NCBI RefSeq assembly: GCF_025567285.1 | Contig: NZ_JAOQJT010000007.1 | Span: 1-64,000, forward strand | Direction: 5' to 3' | From: Coprococcus aceti | GTDB taxonomy: Bacteria > Bacillota > Clostridia > Lachnospirales > Lachnospiraceae | DNA length: 64,000 bases | Shown here: positions 17,198 through 25,144 of the stretch, one piece after another | Numbering within the stretch: position 1 is the first letter of the stretch | Layout: each line of letters starts with the position of its first letter | Translations under genes and position numbers: made by a program | Notes under the pieces: generated by a model | What the model was told of the DNA's origin: nothing | Database searches by the model: none | Seen by the model: the letters and a program-made list of their open reading frames with translations, nothing else

Positions 17198-17533
17198 ATG
17201 CTTCATGAAATGAGATTAAAACCAGATCCGTTCGAGGGAATAGAAGCCGGCAAGAAGAAAATTGAGTTCAGACTCTGGGATGAAAAGAGACGGCTTATCA
17301 AACCCGGAGATAAGATATTATTTACAAACACAGATACCGGACAAAACATATTGACCTATGTTGTGGATATTCATAAAGCGGATTCTTTTGTGCAATTAAA
17401 AGAAGTGCTTGTTAAAAAGAATCTGATTGAAGAAAATGATTTTGAGCCTTCAACAATGTTAAAATATTATAGCAGTGAGGAGGAGAAGGAGTATGGAGTG
17501 GTTGGAGTTGAGATTGCATTGCTGAGTGATTAA
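17198..17533 (+). CDS. ASCH-domain protein
   Basis: A 111-residue protein with the ASCH pattern: LKPDPFEGIEAGKKKIEFRL at the start, IKPGDKILF in the middle and a final strand VVGVEIALL. ASCH domains are PUA-like and bind RNA or modified nucleotides; some are hydrolases. ATG 17198 follows AGGAGG by nine bases. Last but one in the operon. Confidence 0.8.
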   Translation: MLHEMRLKPDPFEGIEAGKKKIEFRLWDEKRRLIKPGDKILFTNTDTGQNILTYVVDIHKADSFVQLKEVLVKKNLIEENDFEPSTMLKYYSSEEEKEYGVVGVEIALLSD

Positions 17534-17561
17534 TCTTAGACGGTGGTATGAGAGAAATTGA

Positions 17562-18260
17562 ATGGGCAACGTTGCAAATCTACGAAATAGACAGGTGAAA
17601 GGAAATGGGAAAGTGAAGTTCCTGGACAAAATATATATAATAGATATTGATGAAAAAATGATAGATAGCTTGATGAAGTATTTTCAATGGGAGACTAATG
17701 TTGAACTTTGTTGTTGCGATATAGAGAGCTTTCTGAAAGATTATATAGAAAAAATAGACGGAGTGACAAGTGCGGCAAATTCATTTGGAATAATGGATGG
17801 AGGGCTTGATAAGGCACTGGTTGATTTCTTTGGCGAACAATTACAGTCAAATGTGCAAAGGGTAATTCAGAAAGAATTTCTTGGCGAACAACCAGTAGGA
17901 ACATGTTTAACTATAGATATACCGGGGTATAACAAAAAAATACTACATACACCAACGATGAGGATTCCCCAACCGATTTTAGATCCGCGAATTATATATA
18001 CGGCAACTCGCAGTACACTTGTTGAAGCGATAAAAAACCAGATTTCTACAATAACGTTGCCTGCGTTTGGACATCTAACGGGTAATGTGAAAACGGAAAT
18101 TGTAGCACAGTATATGAGAATGGCTTATGATGATGTAAAAAAAACACTTCAAGAGACATCTTCTATAAATACGTGGGAGTTTGTATACGAAAATAAAAAT
18201 ATAGATGGGGTTTTATTTAAAAGCTATTTATTAGGTAACTCTCCCCATAATAAACAGTAA
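17562..18260 (+). CDS. Macro-domain protein
   Basis: A 232-residue protein. The central region VDGVTSAANS-type turn (here DGVTSAANSFGIMDGGLDKA) followed by an acidic, helical segment is the ADP-ribose-binding signature of macro domains, and GEQPVG and LPAFGHLTG fit the later strands. Such proteins bind or remove ADP-ribose from proteins, nucleic acids or metabolites. The start is uncertain: ATG 17562 has only a weak site, and a GTG about 50 bases on is possible. It closes the same-direction gene string. Confidence 0.7.
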   Translation: MGNVANLRNRQVKGNGKVKFLDKIYIIDIDEKMIDSLMKYFQWETNVELCCCDIESFLKDYIEKIDGVTSAANSFGIMDGGLDKALVDFFGEQLQSNVQRVIQKEFLGEQPVGTCLTIDIPGYNKKILHTPTMRIPQPILDPRIIYTATRSTLVEAIKNQISTITLPAFGHLTGNVKTEIVAQYMRMAYDDVKKTLQETSSINTWEFVYENKNIDGVLFKSYLLGNSPHNKQ

Positions 18261-18262
18261 TG

Positions 18263-18283
18263 ACTGGGGCAGATTGCCCCGGT
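18263..18283. terminator. GC-rich hairpin between convergent genes
   Basis: A nine-pair stem with a three-base loop (18263-18283) sits between the macro-domain gene and the minus-strand XRE gene. No clear T run follows on either strand, so terminator function is tentative. Confidence 0.45.
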
Positions 18284-18288
18284 CTCTA

Positions 18289-18486
18289 CTATTCTATATG
18301 AAATACATCCTCAACCAGCAGGTTGAAGTATGCGGATATCCGAAGCATAAACTCAGCGGATGGAGTGCACTTTCCACGTTCAATACGGCTGATGGTTCTG
18401 GTACAGAAGCCTGTTGCAGCTGCAAGATCATCCTGAATGATGCCACGGCTTTCACGGATTTCTTCTAAGTTGTTGACAACTGCCAT
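18289..18486 (-). CDS. XRE-type helix-turn-helix regulator
   Basis: A 65-residue Cro/CI-like DNA-binding protein with one HTH: LEEIRESRGIIQDDLAAATG, then TRTISRIERGKCTPS. ATG 18486 follows AAGGAAG by eight bases on the minus strand. This stand-alone HTH type often controls mobile-element or toxin-antitoxin genes; its target here is not evident. Confidence 0.85.
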   Translation of the reverse strand: MAVVNNLEEIRESRGIIQDDLAAATGFCTRTISRIERGKCTPSAEFMLRISAYFNLLVEDVFHIE

Positions 18487-18584
18487 TTCAATCACTTCCT
18501 TGTAGTTTTCTAAGTTTGTCTTTAAATCAAAGTATAGTGGAATATATGTCCAAAATAATGTGCATGAATTTGATGGTTCGCTAT

Positions 18585-19028
18585 TTAGATGGATAAATCT
18601 GTGGCGTTGCCGGTTCCTACGACCTTTCCAAATACATCAAAACGATCATTTTCACTGACACGGATGGGTGCATATTTTTTATTTAGTGATACAAGGAAGA
18701 TACTCTCATTGTCTTCTCGTAGTTTCTTGATATAGGCATCTCCATTCAGGGAGAAAATGCCGATTTCACCATTTTCAACAGTTTCCTGTTTGATTACCCA
18801 TGCAATGTCTCCATCATGGAACTCTGGTTCCATACTGTCGCCGCTGATCTTTACACCGAAAGAAGTGTTTTCTGGCAGCAGAGCTTCATCTATGTTAAGA
18901 GTCCTGCTTGGACCATCTTCAAGGAAGTTTCCAGTACCAGCAGATACTGCATTTTCGTATACCGTGATGGCTCTGCGAAAAGGAATGATCTGACATACGT
19001 GCTTTTCGTATTTGCCAGAGGCATGCAA
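18585..19028 (-). pseudogene. S24/LexA-type repressor, DNA-binding half missing
   Basis: The frame keeps the self-cleaving S24 domain: an Ala-Gly cleavage context (AVSAGTGNF), the nucleophile Ser in SGDSMEPEF and the Lys in DAYIKKL. The helix-turn-helix that should precede it is absent. The frame runs back only to a stop at 19053-19055 and uses a TTG without a good site. The break coincides with the 5' break of the polymerase fragment on the other strand. Such repressors control SOS-induced excision of mobile elements; this one cannot bind DNA by itself. Confidence 0.75.
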
Positions 19029-19405
19029 AAGGCTGATATAGTCGATTGTGACTTATATTCATTTACCCGTCAGATGAAGATTGATCATGCAACCAATATT
19101 ACCAGTGAGATTACAGAATATGCATATCGGCTGTTCAAGGAGAATTACAACTGGTCAAAGACAATCAGGAGCATCGGAGTCAGGGGGCAGATCTGGTCAC
19201 TGATAAGTATTGGGAACAGATAGATCTATTTGATGACATTTCCAGACGAGAGAAAATGATGAAGGCTGATGCAGCGGTCGATGATATACGCAGGAGGTTT
19301 GGTTATTACAGTGTACAGAGAGGACTCATGTATATGGATAGTTATCTTTCAAAAATCAATGCGAAGGAAGACCATACGGTTCATCCACATGGATACTTTG
19401 GATAA
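19023..19405 (+). pseudogene. Y-family DNA polymerase (UmuC/DinB-like), C-terminal fragment with frameshift
   Basis: Only the little-finger and tail part is present: KADIVDCDLYSFTRQM, then YRLFKENYNWSKTIRSIGVR, a frame change, DLVTDKYWEQIDLFDD and the terminal HTVHPHGYFG. The frame changes at a run of five G (19183-19187); one more G would restore it. The catalytic palm is missing. Polymerases of this kind travel with S24 repressors in SOS-responsive mobile elements. Confidence 0.75.
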
Positions 19406-19502
19406 GGGCATATTGCTCTACTTAACGGTGTACAAGGTGGCTTTGACACTTTGGCATACGCGATTACTGCCAGATGGCAGGTAAAGGAGGATATTTTAAA
19501 TT

Positions 19503-19715
19503 ATGTATTATGATTTGAATGAGAAAACGACAGTTGTGTATATGTTTATTTGCAATTTTAACTGGGAACATGGGTATTCTCCGACAGTCAGAGAGATAGG
19601 AAAGCATGTAGGACTGAAATCCACATCAAGCGTTCAGGCATATCTTAAAAAACTGGAGTAATGTGGCTATATTGCAAGACTCAAGGACTGCCCACGTACA
19701 ATTAAGATTTGTTAG
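19503..19715 (+). pseudogene. LexA-like winged-helix domain with premature stop
   Basis: From ATG 19503 (AAAGGAGG upstream) the frame gives a LexA N-terminal DNA-binding domain (GYSPTVREIGKHVGLKSTSS, then VQAYLKKLE) and stops at 19659-19661. Reading through that TAA continues the family sequence CGYIARLKDCPRTIKI to a TAG at 19713-19715. One nonsense change has therefore removed the end of the wing. The 52-residue product might still bind DNA. Confidence 0.65.
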
Positions 19716-19740
19716 TGATAATTGGCAGGAGGTTGAAGCA

Positions 19741-19983
19741 ATGAGTAATAAGGTATATGTAGATGTGCTTGCAGAATTTACCACGGATGGGATTTTGATA
19801 CCGAGAAGTCTCCGCTGGAAGGACGGAACGGTTTATGAGATACAACGGGTAAACGATATGAGAAGGGCGACGAGCCTGAAAGCGGGAGGTGTTGGAATGA
19901 GGTACACATGTATGATTGATGACAGAGAACGTCATCTATATTACGAGGATAATAATTTATGGTTTGTAGAGGGAAGAGCCTGA
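19741..19983 (+). CDS. Small conserved protein of UmuC/DinB-linked modules
   Basis: An 80-residue protein from ATG with AGGAGG upstream. The pattern (VYVDVLAEFTTDGILIPRSL, then YEIQRVNDMRRATSLKAGGV) is one I recognise as a small gene that accompanies Y-family polymerase genes in Firmicutes mobile elements. Its function is not established. It is intact although the polymerase is not. Confidence 0.65.
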   Translation: MSNKVYVDVLAEFTTDGILIPRSLRWKDGTVYEIQRVNDMRRATSLKAGGVGMRYTCMIDDRERHLYYEDNNLWFVEGRA

Positions 19984-20146
19984 CCTTGATGTATCATGGT
20001 CAGTTGGCTTCAAAGATCAGCATTTACCGGGGCATACGAGAGGTATGCGCGGAACTCCCGGCAAGCAAGCTTGCAAAGGTGATTCCCTTTTCCTTTTCAA
20101 GTACAAAGAGATGGTTTTTGTATTTAGAAAGGAGCTTAACTGTAGT

Positions 20147-20350
20147 ATGAATAATAAAGATGTGATTGAGATACGCTGCAGACAATGTAAGAAGCTGATG
20201 ATGAACTATCATATGTGCGGAGATGATTCTGCGGTTGCACTTCAAGGTATAGGAGTGAAGTGTGACAGATGTAAACGTGTGATGATTCTGAAGAAATATA
20301 CTGAGGGTATGTTGATTAGCCGTCTGATAGATGGCGCTTTCAGAATCTGA
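20147..20350 (+). CDS. Small zinc-ribbon protein
   Basis: A 67-residue protein with two Cys pairs (CRQC near 12 and CDRC near 44), the spacing of a single zinc ribbon similar to Com-type translational regulators. Starts at ATG after AAAGGAG. Otherwise unknown. The 163 bases before it hold a small perfect hairpin at 20032-20048 and no gene. Confidence 0.6.
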   Translation: MNNKDVIEIRCRQCKKLMMNYHMCGDDSAVALQGIGVKCDRCKRVMILKKYTEGMLISRLIDGAFRI

Positions 20351-20408
20351 TGTGTGAAAATTGAATAATAGCCCACCTGATACGGGCACATCGGAAGATG
20401 GCAGCACC

Positions 20409-20465
20409 AAAGACGCAGGGGAAAGCAACCAGACTGGATCTGGCTTTCTCTTAGCGTCTTTTTTT
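20409..20465 (+). terminator. Rho-independent terminator
   Basis: AAAGACGC (20409-20416) pairs with GCGTCTTT at the far end and GGAAAGC with GCTTTC inside it, followed by a run of T. It separates the zinc-ribbon gene from the next XRE gene. Confidence 0.75.
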
Positions 20466-20549
20466 ATGCAAGTGTGGCGATTCTTATTTTGAATATGAAA
20501 AACAATCTGTTTCTGGTTGCCAGAACGACGATCAGAAAGGATGTAGAAA

Positions 20550-20858
20550 ATGAAGAGAGAAGCAAGTTCAGAAGAAAAGCAGATGATGATGGAGGTTGGA
20601 CAGAGGATACAGGATATCCGTATTGAAAATGAGGTGACAGGGGCACAGCTTGGAGCCTGTATTGGAATAAATGGGAACCAGGTGTCTCGGATTGAAACAG
20701 GAGTTGCCAGATGTTCTATTTATCAGCTTGTTTTGATATGCCAGGAGTTTGGCTGCTCCGCTGATTACCTTCTATTTGGTAAGAAGAATACTGGCATGTC
20801 CAAGGAGCAGACGGAGCTTATTACCAGATTGTATGAGAGTATACAGAATCGTCCTTGA
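20550..20858 (+). CDS. XRE-type helix-turn-helix regulator
   Basis: A 102-residue Cro/CI-like protein. The HTH covers about residues 13-70 (GQRIQDIRIENEVTGAQLGA, then NGNQVSRIETGVARCSI) and ends with the common DYLLFGK segment. ATG follows AAAGGATG. It probably regulates the following recombinase-like and toxin genes. Confidence 0.85.
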   Translation: MKREASSEEKQMMMEVGQRIQDIRIENEVTGAQLGACIGINGNQVSRIETGVARCSIYQLVLICQEFGCSADYLLFGKKNTGMSKEQTELITRLYESIQNRP

Positions 20859-20900
20859 AAGATGAAATGATGAAGAAGGTTCATTTTTGCAGGGAGTACT

Positions 20901-21362
20901 TTGAAAGAGCAGGTACAGTATGATAAATGCATACCAGACAGGACGCTGACTGGAACAAAAAGCGATATGCGATTTACAAGAAGTAATGTGAATGAGTTCA
21001 AGAGAGAACATGAAGTGATGGGAGTTGGCTTTATCAAGTCCAGAAAGAGTGTTGATAAGATCATGGATATGGCGGCAGATATGCTGGATAAGGCAAAGAG
21101 TGTAGAACTGCCGATTGTGGAAATTATCGTTGATGAAGGGGCTTCGGATGATATTGACCGTGATAAGATGACAAGCCTTTGTGAGTGGATGGAAAAGGAT
21201 TATGTCAAAGTGATTTTCGTCAGGGAGATAAATGATATCACAAAGGATAGAGATGATCTGGAGGCATTTCTTCTGAAAGCCAGGGATCTGGATGTGATGG
21301 TGTATGTGCTGAACACTGGAGTTCAGGTGAAAGCAGAACCTGATAACGGAGCAGGATGTTAG
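20901..21362 (+). CDS. Serine-resolvase-like domain protein, degenerate
   Basis: A 153-residue protein from TTG. Its second half (IVDEGASDDIDRDKM, then YVKVIFVREINDITKDRDDL) follows the fold pattern of the catalytic domain of serine recombinases, but I see no convincing nucleophile Ser motif and no DNA-binding domain. It may be a regulatory relic. The next gene overlaps its end. Confidence 0.5.
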   Translation: MKEQVQYDKCIPDRTLTGTKSDMRFTRSNVNEFKREHEVMGVGFIKSRKSVDKIMDMAADMLDKAKSVELPIVEIIVDEGASDDIDRDKMTSLCEWMEKDYVKVIFVREINDITKDRDDLEAFLLKARDLDVMVYVLNTGVQVKAEPDNGAGC

Positions 21363-21550
21363 AAACAGATCAGAAAGCTTCAGAACCCGTTACTGAGAAT
21401 CTGATAGGTATCAGGTTTACTATCACAGATTATGGAACGATTGTGAGAGCCGGTGATGGTTCTGTGATTGGAATATATCCGACAGAGGATGAGGCATTAG
21501 AAGCTGTTCGCGAACGGTGTATGGGCGTATTGAGTTCCACGAAAACTTGA
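21356..21550 (+). CDS. Small unknown protein
   Basis: A 64-residue acidic protein whose ATG overlaps the stop of the resolvase-like gene. It has a beta-rich start and a TEDEALEAVRERC helix. No family recognised. Confidence 0.5.
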   Translation: MLETDQKASEPVTENLIGIRFTITDYGTIVRAGDGSVIGIYPTEDEALEAVRERCMGVLSSTKT

Positions 21551-21614
21551 CACGCAGCATCAACATTTGAAGAAGATAGATTTTGAAAGAAATTTCATTA
21601 TATAGGAGTACGAG

Positions 21615-22043
21615 ATGAGAAGAAAAGGCAGAAATAAGAAACCACTGATGACAAATCCAACAAGATGTATTGTTATTTTATCATCAGATGAGCAGCACAA
21701 TGAAATAAAAGCTGAAGAGGCAGAGAACAGGCAGTTGAACAGAATCAGGGAATTTACAAAACAGAATAATCTTATCCCAGTGGCGATTGTCAGACGTGGA
21801 ATAATGGGAAGAGTGGTTTATAATCGCTACTTCAGTGGTGCAATAGAGTGTATGAGGCAGGGAAAGGCTGAAGCTGTTGTATGCGTAAATATGGATACAA
21901 TTTCTTATGGAATAGCAGATGCATATTACAGAGTTGGACTTATTAAGGAGGCAGGCTTTCGTATATTTACAGTAGATGAGAAGGAGCCGATGATGCACCT
22001 GTATATGCCACCAAAGAAGGGGGTGTTCACAGATGAAGATTAG
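21615..22043 (+). CDS. Second resolvase-like domain protein
   Basis: A 142-residue protein with a serine-recombinase-like core (RIREFTKQNNLIPVAIVRRG, then GKAEAVVCVNMDTISYGIAD) and no DNA-binding domain. Its last ten bases overlap the start of the MazF-type gene, so the two are translated together; it occupies the position an antitoxin would have. Starts at ATG after TAGGAG. Confidence 0.5.
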   Translation: MRRKGRNKKPLMTNPTRCIVILSSDEQHNEIKAEEAENRQLNRIREFTKQNNLIPVAIVRRGIMGRVVYNRYFSGAIECMRQGKAEAVVCVNMDTISYGIADAYYRVGLIKEAGFRIFTVDEKEPMMHLYMPPKKGVFTDED

Positions 22044-22437
22044 AAGAAATATGGTGATATGGGCAGAACTAAAAAATCAGGGTAAGTGTGTTCAGACAGG
22101 AATCAGACCTTGTGTAGTTATTAGCAACAATACAGCCAATGCACATTCACCGGTATTTACTGTAATGCCTGGAACAACGCAGGATAAGAAGAAGGATTTT
22201 CCGGTACATGTGAAGGTCACAGCTAAGGATGTGAATGGAAGGCTTTACAAGGATACGTTTTTTATGGGAGAGCAGATGTGTACGATAGGAGAGCGTCAGA
22301 TCATAAATGTACTTGGTGAGATAAATGATGAGGGTGTCATTCAGCAGATCAATGAGGTCATTGTGAGGGAATTGGCGTTGGATAATGAAAATTTGAATAG
22401 GGGGGAACGGAATGTGCTTGATAACGGACAACAGTAA
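22033..22437 (+). CDS. MazF/PemK-family protein
   Basis: A 134-residue PemK-type fold: an opening IRRNMVIWAEL in place of the usual RGDIWxxxL, then GIRPCVVISNN, VMPGTT and MGEQMCTIGERQI. Many relatives are mRNA interferases. The catalytic Arg in the RPCVV turn is present, but the first motif is altered, so activity is uncertain. No classical antitoxin precedes it. Confidence 0.75.
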   Translation: MKIRRNMVIWAELKNQGKCVQTGIRPCVVISNNTANAHSPVFTVMPGTTQDKKKDFPVHVKVTAKDVNGRLYKDTFFMGEQMCTIGERQIINVLGEINDEGVIQQINEVIVRELALDNENLNRGERNVLDNGQQ

Positions 22438-22639
22438 AGAAGTGCAGGGACAGGTGCCTATTTATCAGAAAGTAACGCTCACAATAAAAGAGGCGGCAGA
22501 ATATTCCAATATAGGAATAAATAGAATTGAAAGCTTGCTTAGAGCACCAAGATGTCCGTTTGTGTTATATGTAGGAAAAAAGAAACTGGTGAAACGGAAG
22601 GAGTTTGAGAAGTTTATATCCGAGAATATTGAAATATAA
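22412..22639 (+). CDS. Excisionase (Tn916 Xis-like)
   Basis: A 75-residue winged-helix protein (LTIKEAAEYSNIGINRIESL, then FVLYVGKKKLVKRKEFEKF) with the pattern of Tn916-type excisionases, which bend the element ends and steer integrase to excision. It overlaps the MazF-type gene by 26 bases and precedes the integrase. Confidence 0.85.
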   Translation: MCLITDNSKEVQGQVPIYQKVTLTIKEAAEYSNIGINRIESLLRAPRCPFVLYVGKKKLVKRKEFEKFISENIEI

Positions 22640-22765
22640 TAGAGCATTTTTTCGTTTATTCATGAGTAGATTGTGAACACATATGTATGGTAAATATTGA
22701 AATACAAGCCTCAATGTAGTATACTTATTCTGCTATTTTGGGGCTTCTTGTGGAAAGGAGCCAGA

Positions 22766-23905
22766 ATGGGAAAAAGCTTAAAAGGTAAGGAACTGGGTGT
22801 CGGAATTTCTCAGCAGACGAATGGCCTTTATGTGGCTAGATTTACTGATAGATTTGGACGAAGGAAATCTAAACGTTTTAAGAAACTGCAGGAATGCAGA
22901 CAATGGATAGCAGATGCAACATATATTGATGAACATAGTGATTTAGAGAATGCTACGGACATGCTTGTGGATGCGTGGTTTGAATATTGGATCGATCTAA
23001 AGAAAAAGACAGTGAGACCCAATACGGTTCGTAATTATTCCGAACGTTATGAAAGAAATATCAAGAACGTGATAGGAAATAAACTTCTTACAGAAGTGAA
23101 ACCGATACATTGTCAGAAAATATTTTCAGATATGGCGGATGAAGGATATAAGACGACAACCATTTATCAGACTAGAATTGCATTGTATAACATGTTAGAG
23201 TTTGCAAAGGAAAACGAAGTTATAATAACAAATCCTTGTAAGAAATCGGTGAAGAGTGATATTGGCAAGCCATCAGATAAAAAAGAGGCTCTTACAATTG
23301 ATGATCAAAGGCGTTTCCTTGCGGCAGCTAAAGGACAGAGTTATGAGTATCAGTATAGATTTGCGTTGCAGACGGGACTTAGAACAGGAGAGCTTGTTGG
23401 TCTAAAGTGGGAAGATATTAATTTTGAAAGGAAGACTCTTACAATCGAAAGATCAATGGAGTTTAGGTACAAAGTTGGTGAGTGGAGAGTTGGACCGCCT
23501 AAAAGCAAGTCTGGATACAGGACAATACCACTTACGGACGAAGCAATTTGTATTCTTAAGGCTCAAAAAGAAAAGAACAGAAAACTCAAAGTGATAGATA
23601 AAGAGTGGGCTGATACAGTGTTCCTTTGCAGAAAGGGGCAACCTGTAAAAAATAGCACTTATGATACAGCTTTATTTATAATTTGCGATAAAGCAGGAAT
23701 CAAGCGCTTTTCGATGCATGTATTAAGACATACTTTTGCAACTAGATGTATTGAAGGTGGAATGACGCCAAAAACCTTACAGAAAATATTGGGACACTCT
23801 AATATTGGTATCACTATGAATTTGTATGTTCATATAACCGAAGAAGAAAAACAAAAAGAAATAGACCTTGTGGCAGAGGCTTTGAAGGCAGGTGTTGCAA
23901 TATGA
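22766..23905 (+). CDS. Tyrosine integrase, Tn916 family
   Basis: A 379-residue site-specific recombinase. A short arm-binding domain (about 1-55) and a core-binding SAM-like domain (about 65-165) precede the catalytic domain, which has Arg in QTGLRTGEL (about 205), HVLRH (His318, Arg321), a later GHSN and nucleophile Tyr354 in MNLYVH. ATG 22766 follows AAAGGAG; the longer frame lacks a site. It is complete and should be active. It stands at the island end next to ychF. Confidence 0.93.
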   Translation: MGKSLKGKELGVGISQQTNGLYVARFTDRFGRRKSKRFKKLQECRQWIADATYIDEHSDLENATDMLVDAWFEYWIDLKKKTVRPNTVRNYSERYERNIKNVIGNKLLTEVKPIHCQKIFSDMADEGYKTTTIYQTRIALYNMLEFAKENEVIITNPCKKSVKSDIGKPSDKKEALTIDDQRRFLAAAKGQSYEYQYRFALQTGLRTGELVGLKWEDINFERKTLTIERSMEFRYKVGEWRVGPPKSKSGYRTIPLTDEAICILKAQKEKNRKLKVIDKEWADTVFLCRKGQPVKNSTYDTALFIICDKAGIKRFSMHVLRHTFATRCIEGGMTPKTLQKILGHSNIGITMNLYVHITEEEKQKEIDLVAEALKAGVAI

Positions 23906-23938
23906 AAATTCATGTATTTTCATGCGAATATAACAAGA

Positions 23939-23959
23939 TTGGTACACTAATTGGTACAC
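23939..23959 (+). repeat. Direct repeats TTGGTACAC near the island end
   Basis: TTGGTACAC occurs at 23939-23947 and 23951-23959, one helical turn apart, between the integrase stop and ychF. This is the size and place of integrase arm-binding sites. The exact attachment core cannot be fixed without the other end. Confidence 0.45.
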
Positions 23960-24022
23960 CAGCGAAATACGAAGCCTGCAAAGCTGCATAAAATCAAGGT
24001 TTTTAAGGAGGAAATATATAAA

Positions 24023-25120
24023 ATGAAATTAGGAATCGTAGGACTCCCAAACGTGGGAAAGAGTACACTTTTCAATTCACTTACAAAGGCAGGAGCGGAA
24101 TCAGCTAACTATCCGTTCTGTACAATAGATCCAAACGTAGGAATCGTTGCAGTGCCGGATGAGAGGCTGGACAAGCTCACAGAGATGTACAACTCAGCCA
24201 AGACAACACCTGCTGTTATAGAATTTGTAGATATCGCGGGTCTTGTAAAGGGCGCATCAAAGGGAGAAGGACTTGGAAACCAGTTCCTTGCGAACATCAG
24301 AGAGGTTGATGCCATCGTTCACGTTGTAAGATGTTTTGAGGATACAAATGTCATCCACGTTGACGGTTCCGTAGACCCGATCAGAGATATAGAGACCATC
24401 AATCTGGAGCTGATATTCTCAGATATAGAGGTGCTCGACAGAAGGATCGCCAAGACCATCAGAGGTGCAAGAAATGACAAGATGCTTGCGAAGGAGCTTG
24501 ACTTCCAGCAGAGGATCAAGGCTCACCTTGAGGATGGTAAGCTTGCAAAGACCATAGAGGTCGCAGATGAGGACGAGCAGGCGTGGATAGAGGAATATAA
24601 CCTTCTCACATGGAAGCCTGTAATATTTGCCGCAAATGTAGGCGAGGAAGACATTGCGGACGATGGCGCTTCAAATGAGAACGTGCAGAAGGTAAAGGAA
24701 TACGCAAAGGACTTCGATGCAGAGGTATTTGTAGTATGTGCACAGATAGAACAGGAGCTGGCAGAGCTTGATGATGAGGAGAAGAAGATGTTTCTCGAGG
24801 ATCTTGGAGTTAAAGAGTCTGGTCTTGACAAGCTTATCAAGGCAAGCTACTCACTTCTTGGCCTTATCAGTTATCTGACAGCCGGAGAGACAGAGTCAAG
24901 GGCATGGACCATCAAGAAGGGAACGAAGGCACCTGGAGCAGCTGGCAAGATTCACTCAGACTTTGAGAGAGGATTTATCAAGGCGGAGGTTGTCAGCTAC
25001 AAGGATCTCATGGACTGCGGAAGCATGCTTGCTGCCAAGGAGAAGGGTCTTGTAAGACAGGAAGGCAAGGAATATGTGGTTGAGGATGGAGATGTTATTC
25101 TCTTCAAGTTCAACGTGTAA
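24023..25120 (+). CDS. ychF: YchF/Obg-family redox-regulated ATPase
   Basis: A 365-residue P-loop protein of normal family length. Walker A GLPNVGKSTL is at 9-18 and DIAGLVKGAS is near 70, and the altered NxxE-type specificity region (FAANVGEED) of YchF is present, which makes it an ATPase rather than a GTPase. The C-terminal TGS-like domain ends in VILFKFNV. YchF binds ribosomes and affects stress responses. ATG 24023 has AAGGAGG upstream; the frame stays open backwards across the island junction, but that part is not native. Confidence 0.95.
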   Translation: MKLGIVGLPNVGKSTLFNSLTKAGAESANYPFCTIDPNVGIVAVPDERLDKLTEMYNSAKTTPAVIEFVDIAGLVKGASKGEGLGNQFLANIREVDAIVHVVRCFEDTNVIHVDGSVDPIRDIETINLELIFSDIEVLDRRIAKTIRGARNDKMLAKELDFQQRIKAHLEDGKLAKTIEVADEDEQAWIEEYNLLTWKPVIFAANVGEEDIADDGASNENVQKVKEYAKDFDAEVFVVCAQIEQELAELDDEEKKMFLEDLGVKESGLDKLIKASYSLLGLISYLTAGETESRAWTIKKGTKAPGAAGKIHSDFERGFIKAEVVSYKDLMDCGSMLAAKEKGLVRQEGKEYVVEDGDVILFKFNV

Positions 25121-25144
25121 ATGAATCTAGGAGGATGTAACGAT

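Larger units (their letters stand above)
1..23990 (+). mobile_element. Integrative island (right part), defence and accessory cargo
   Basis: Everything left of ychF is visibly more AT-rich than the core and consists of defence, regulatory and unknown genes ending in xis-int. Conjugation genes are not seen, so within this window it is an integrative, possibly mobilisable or decayed element. The left end is outside. The boundary with the chromosome lies between 23906 and about 24000. Confidence 0.65.
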
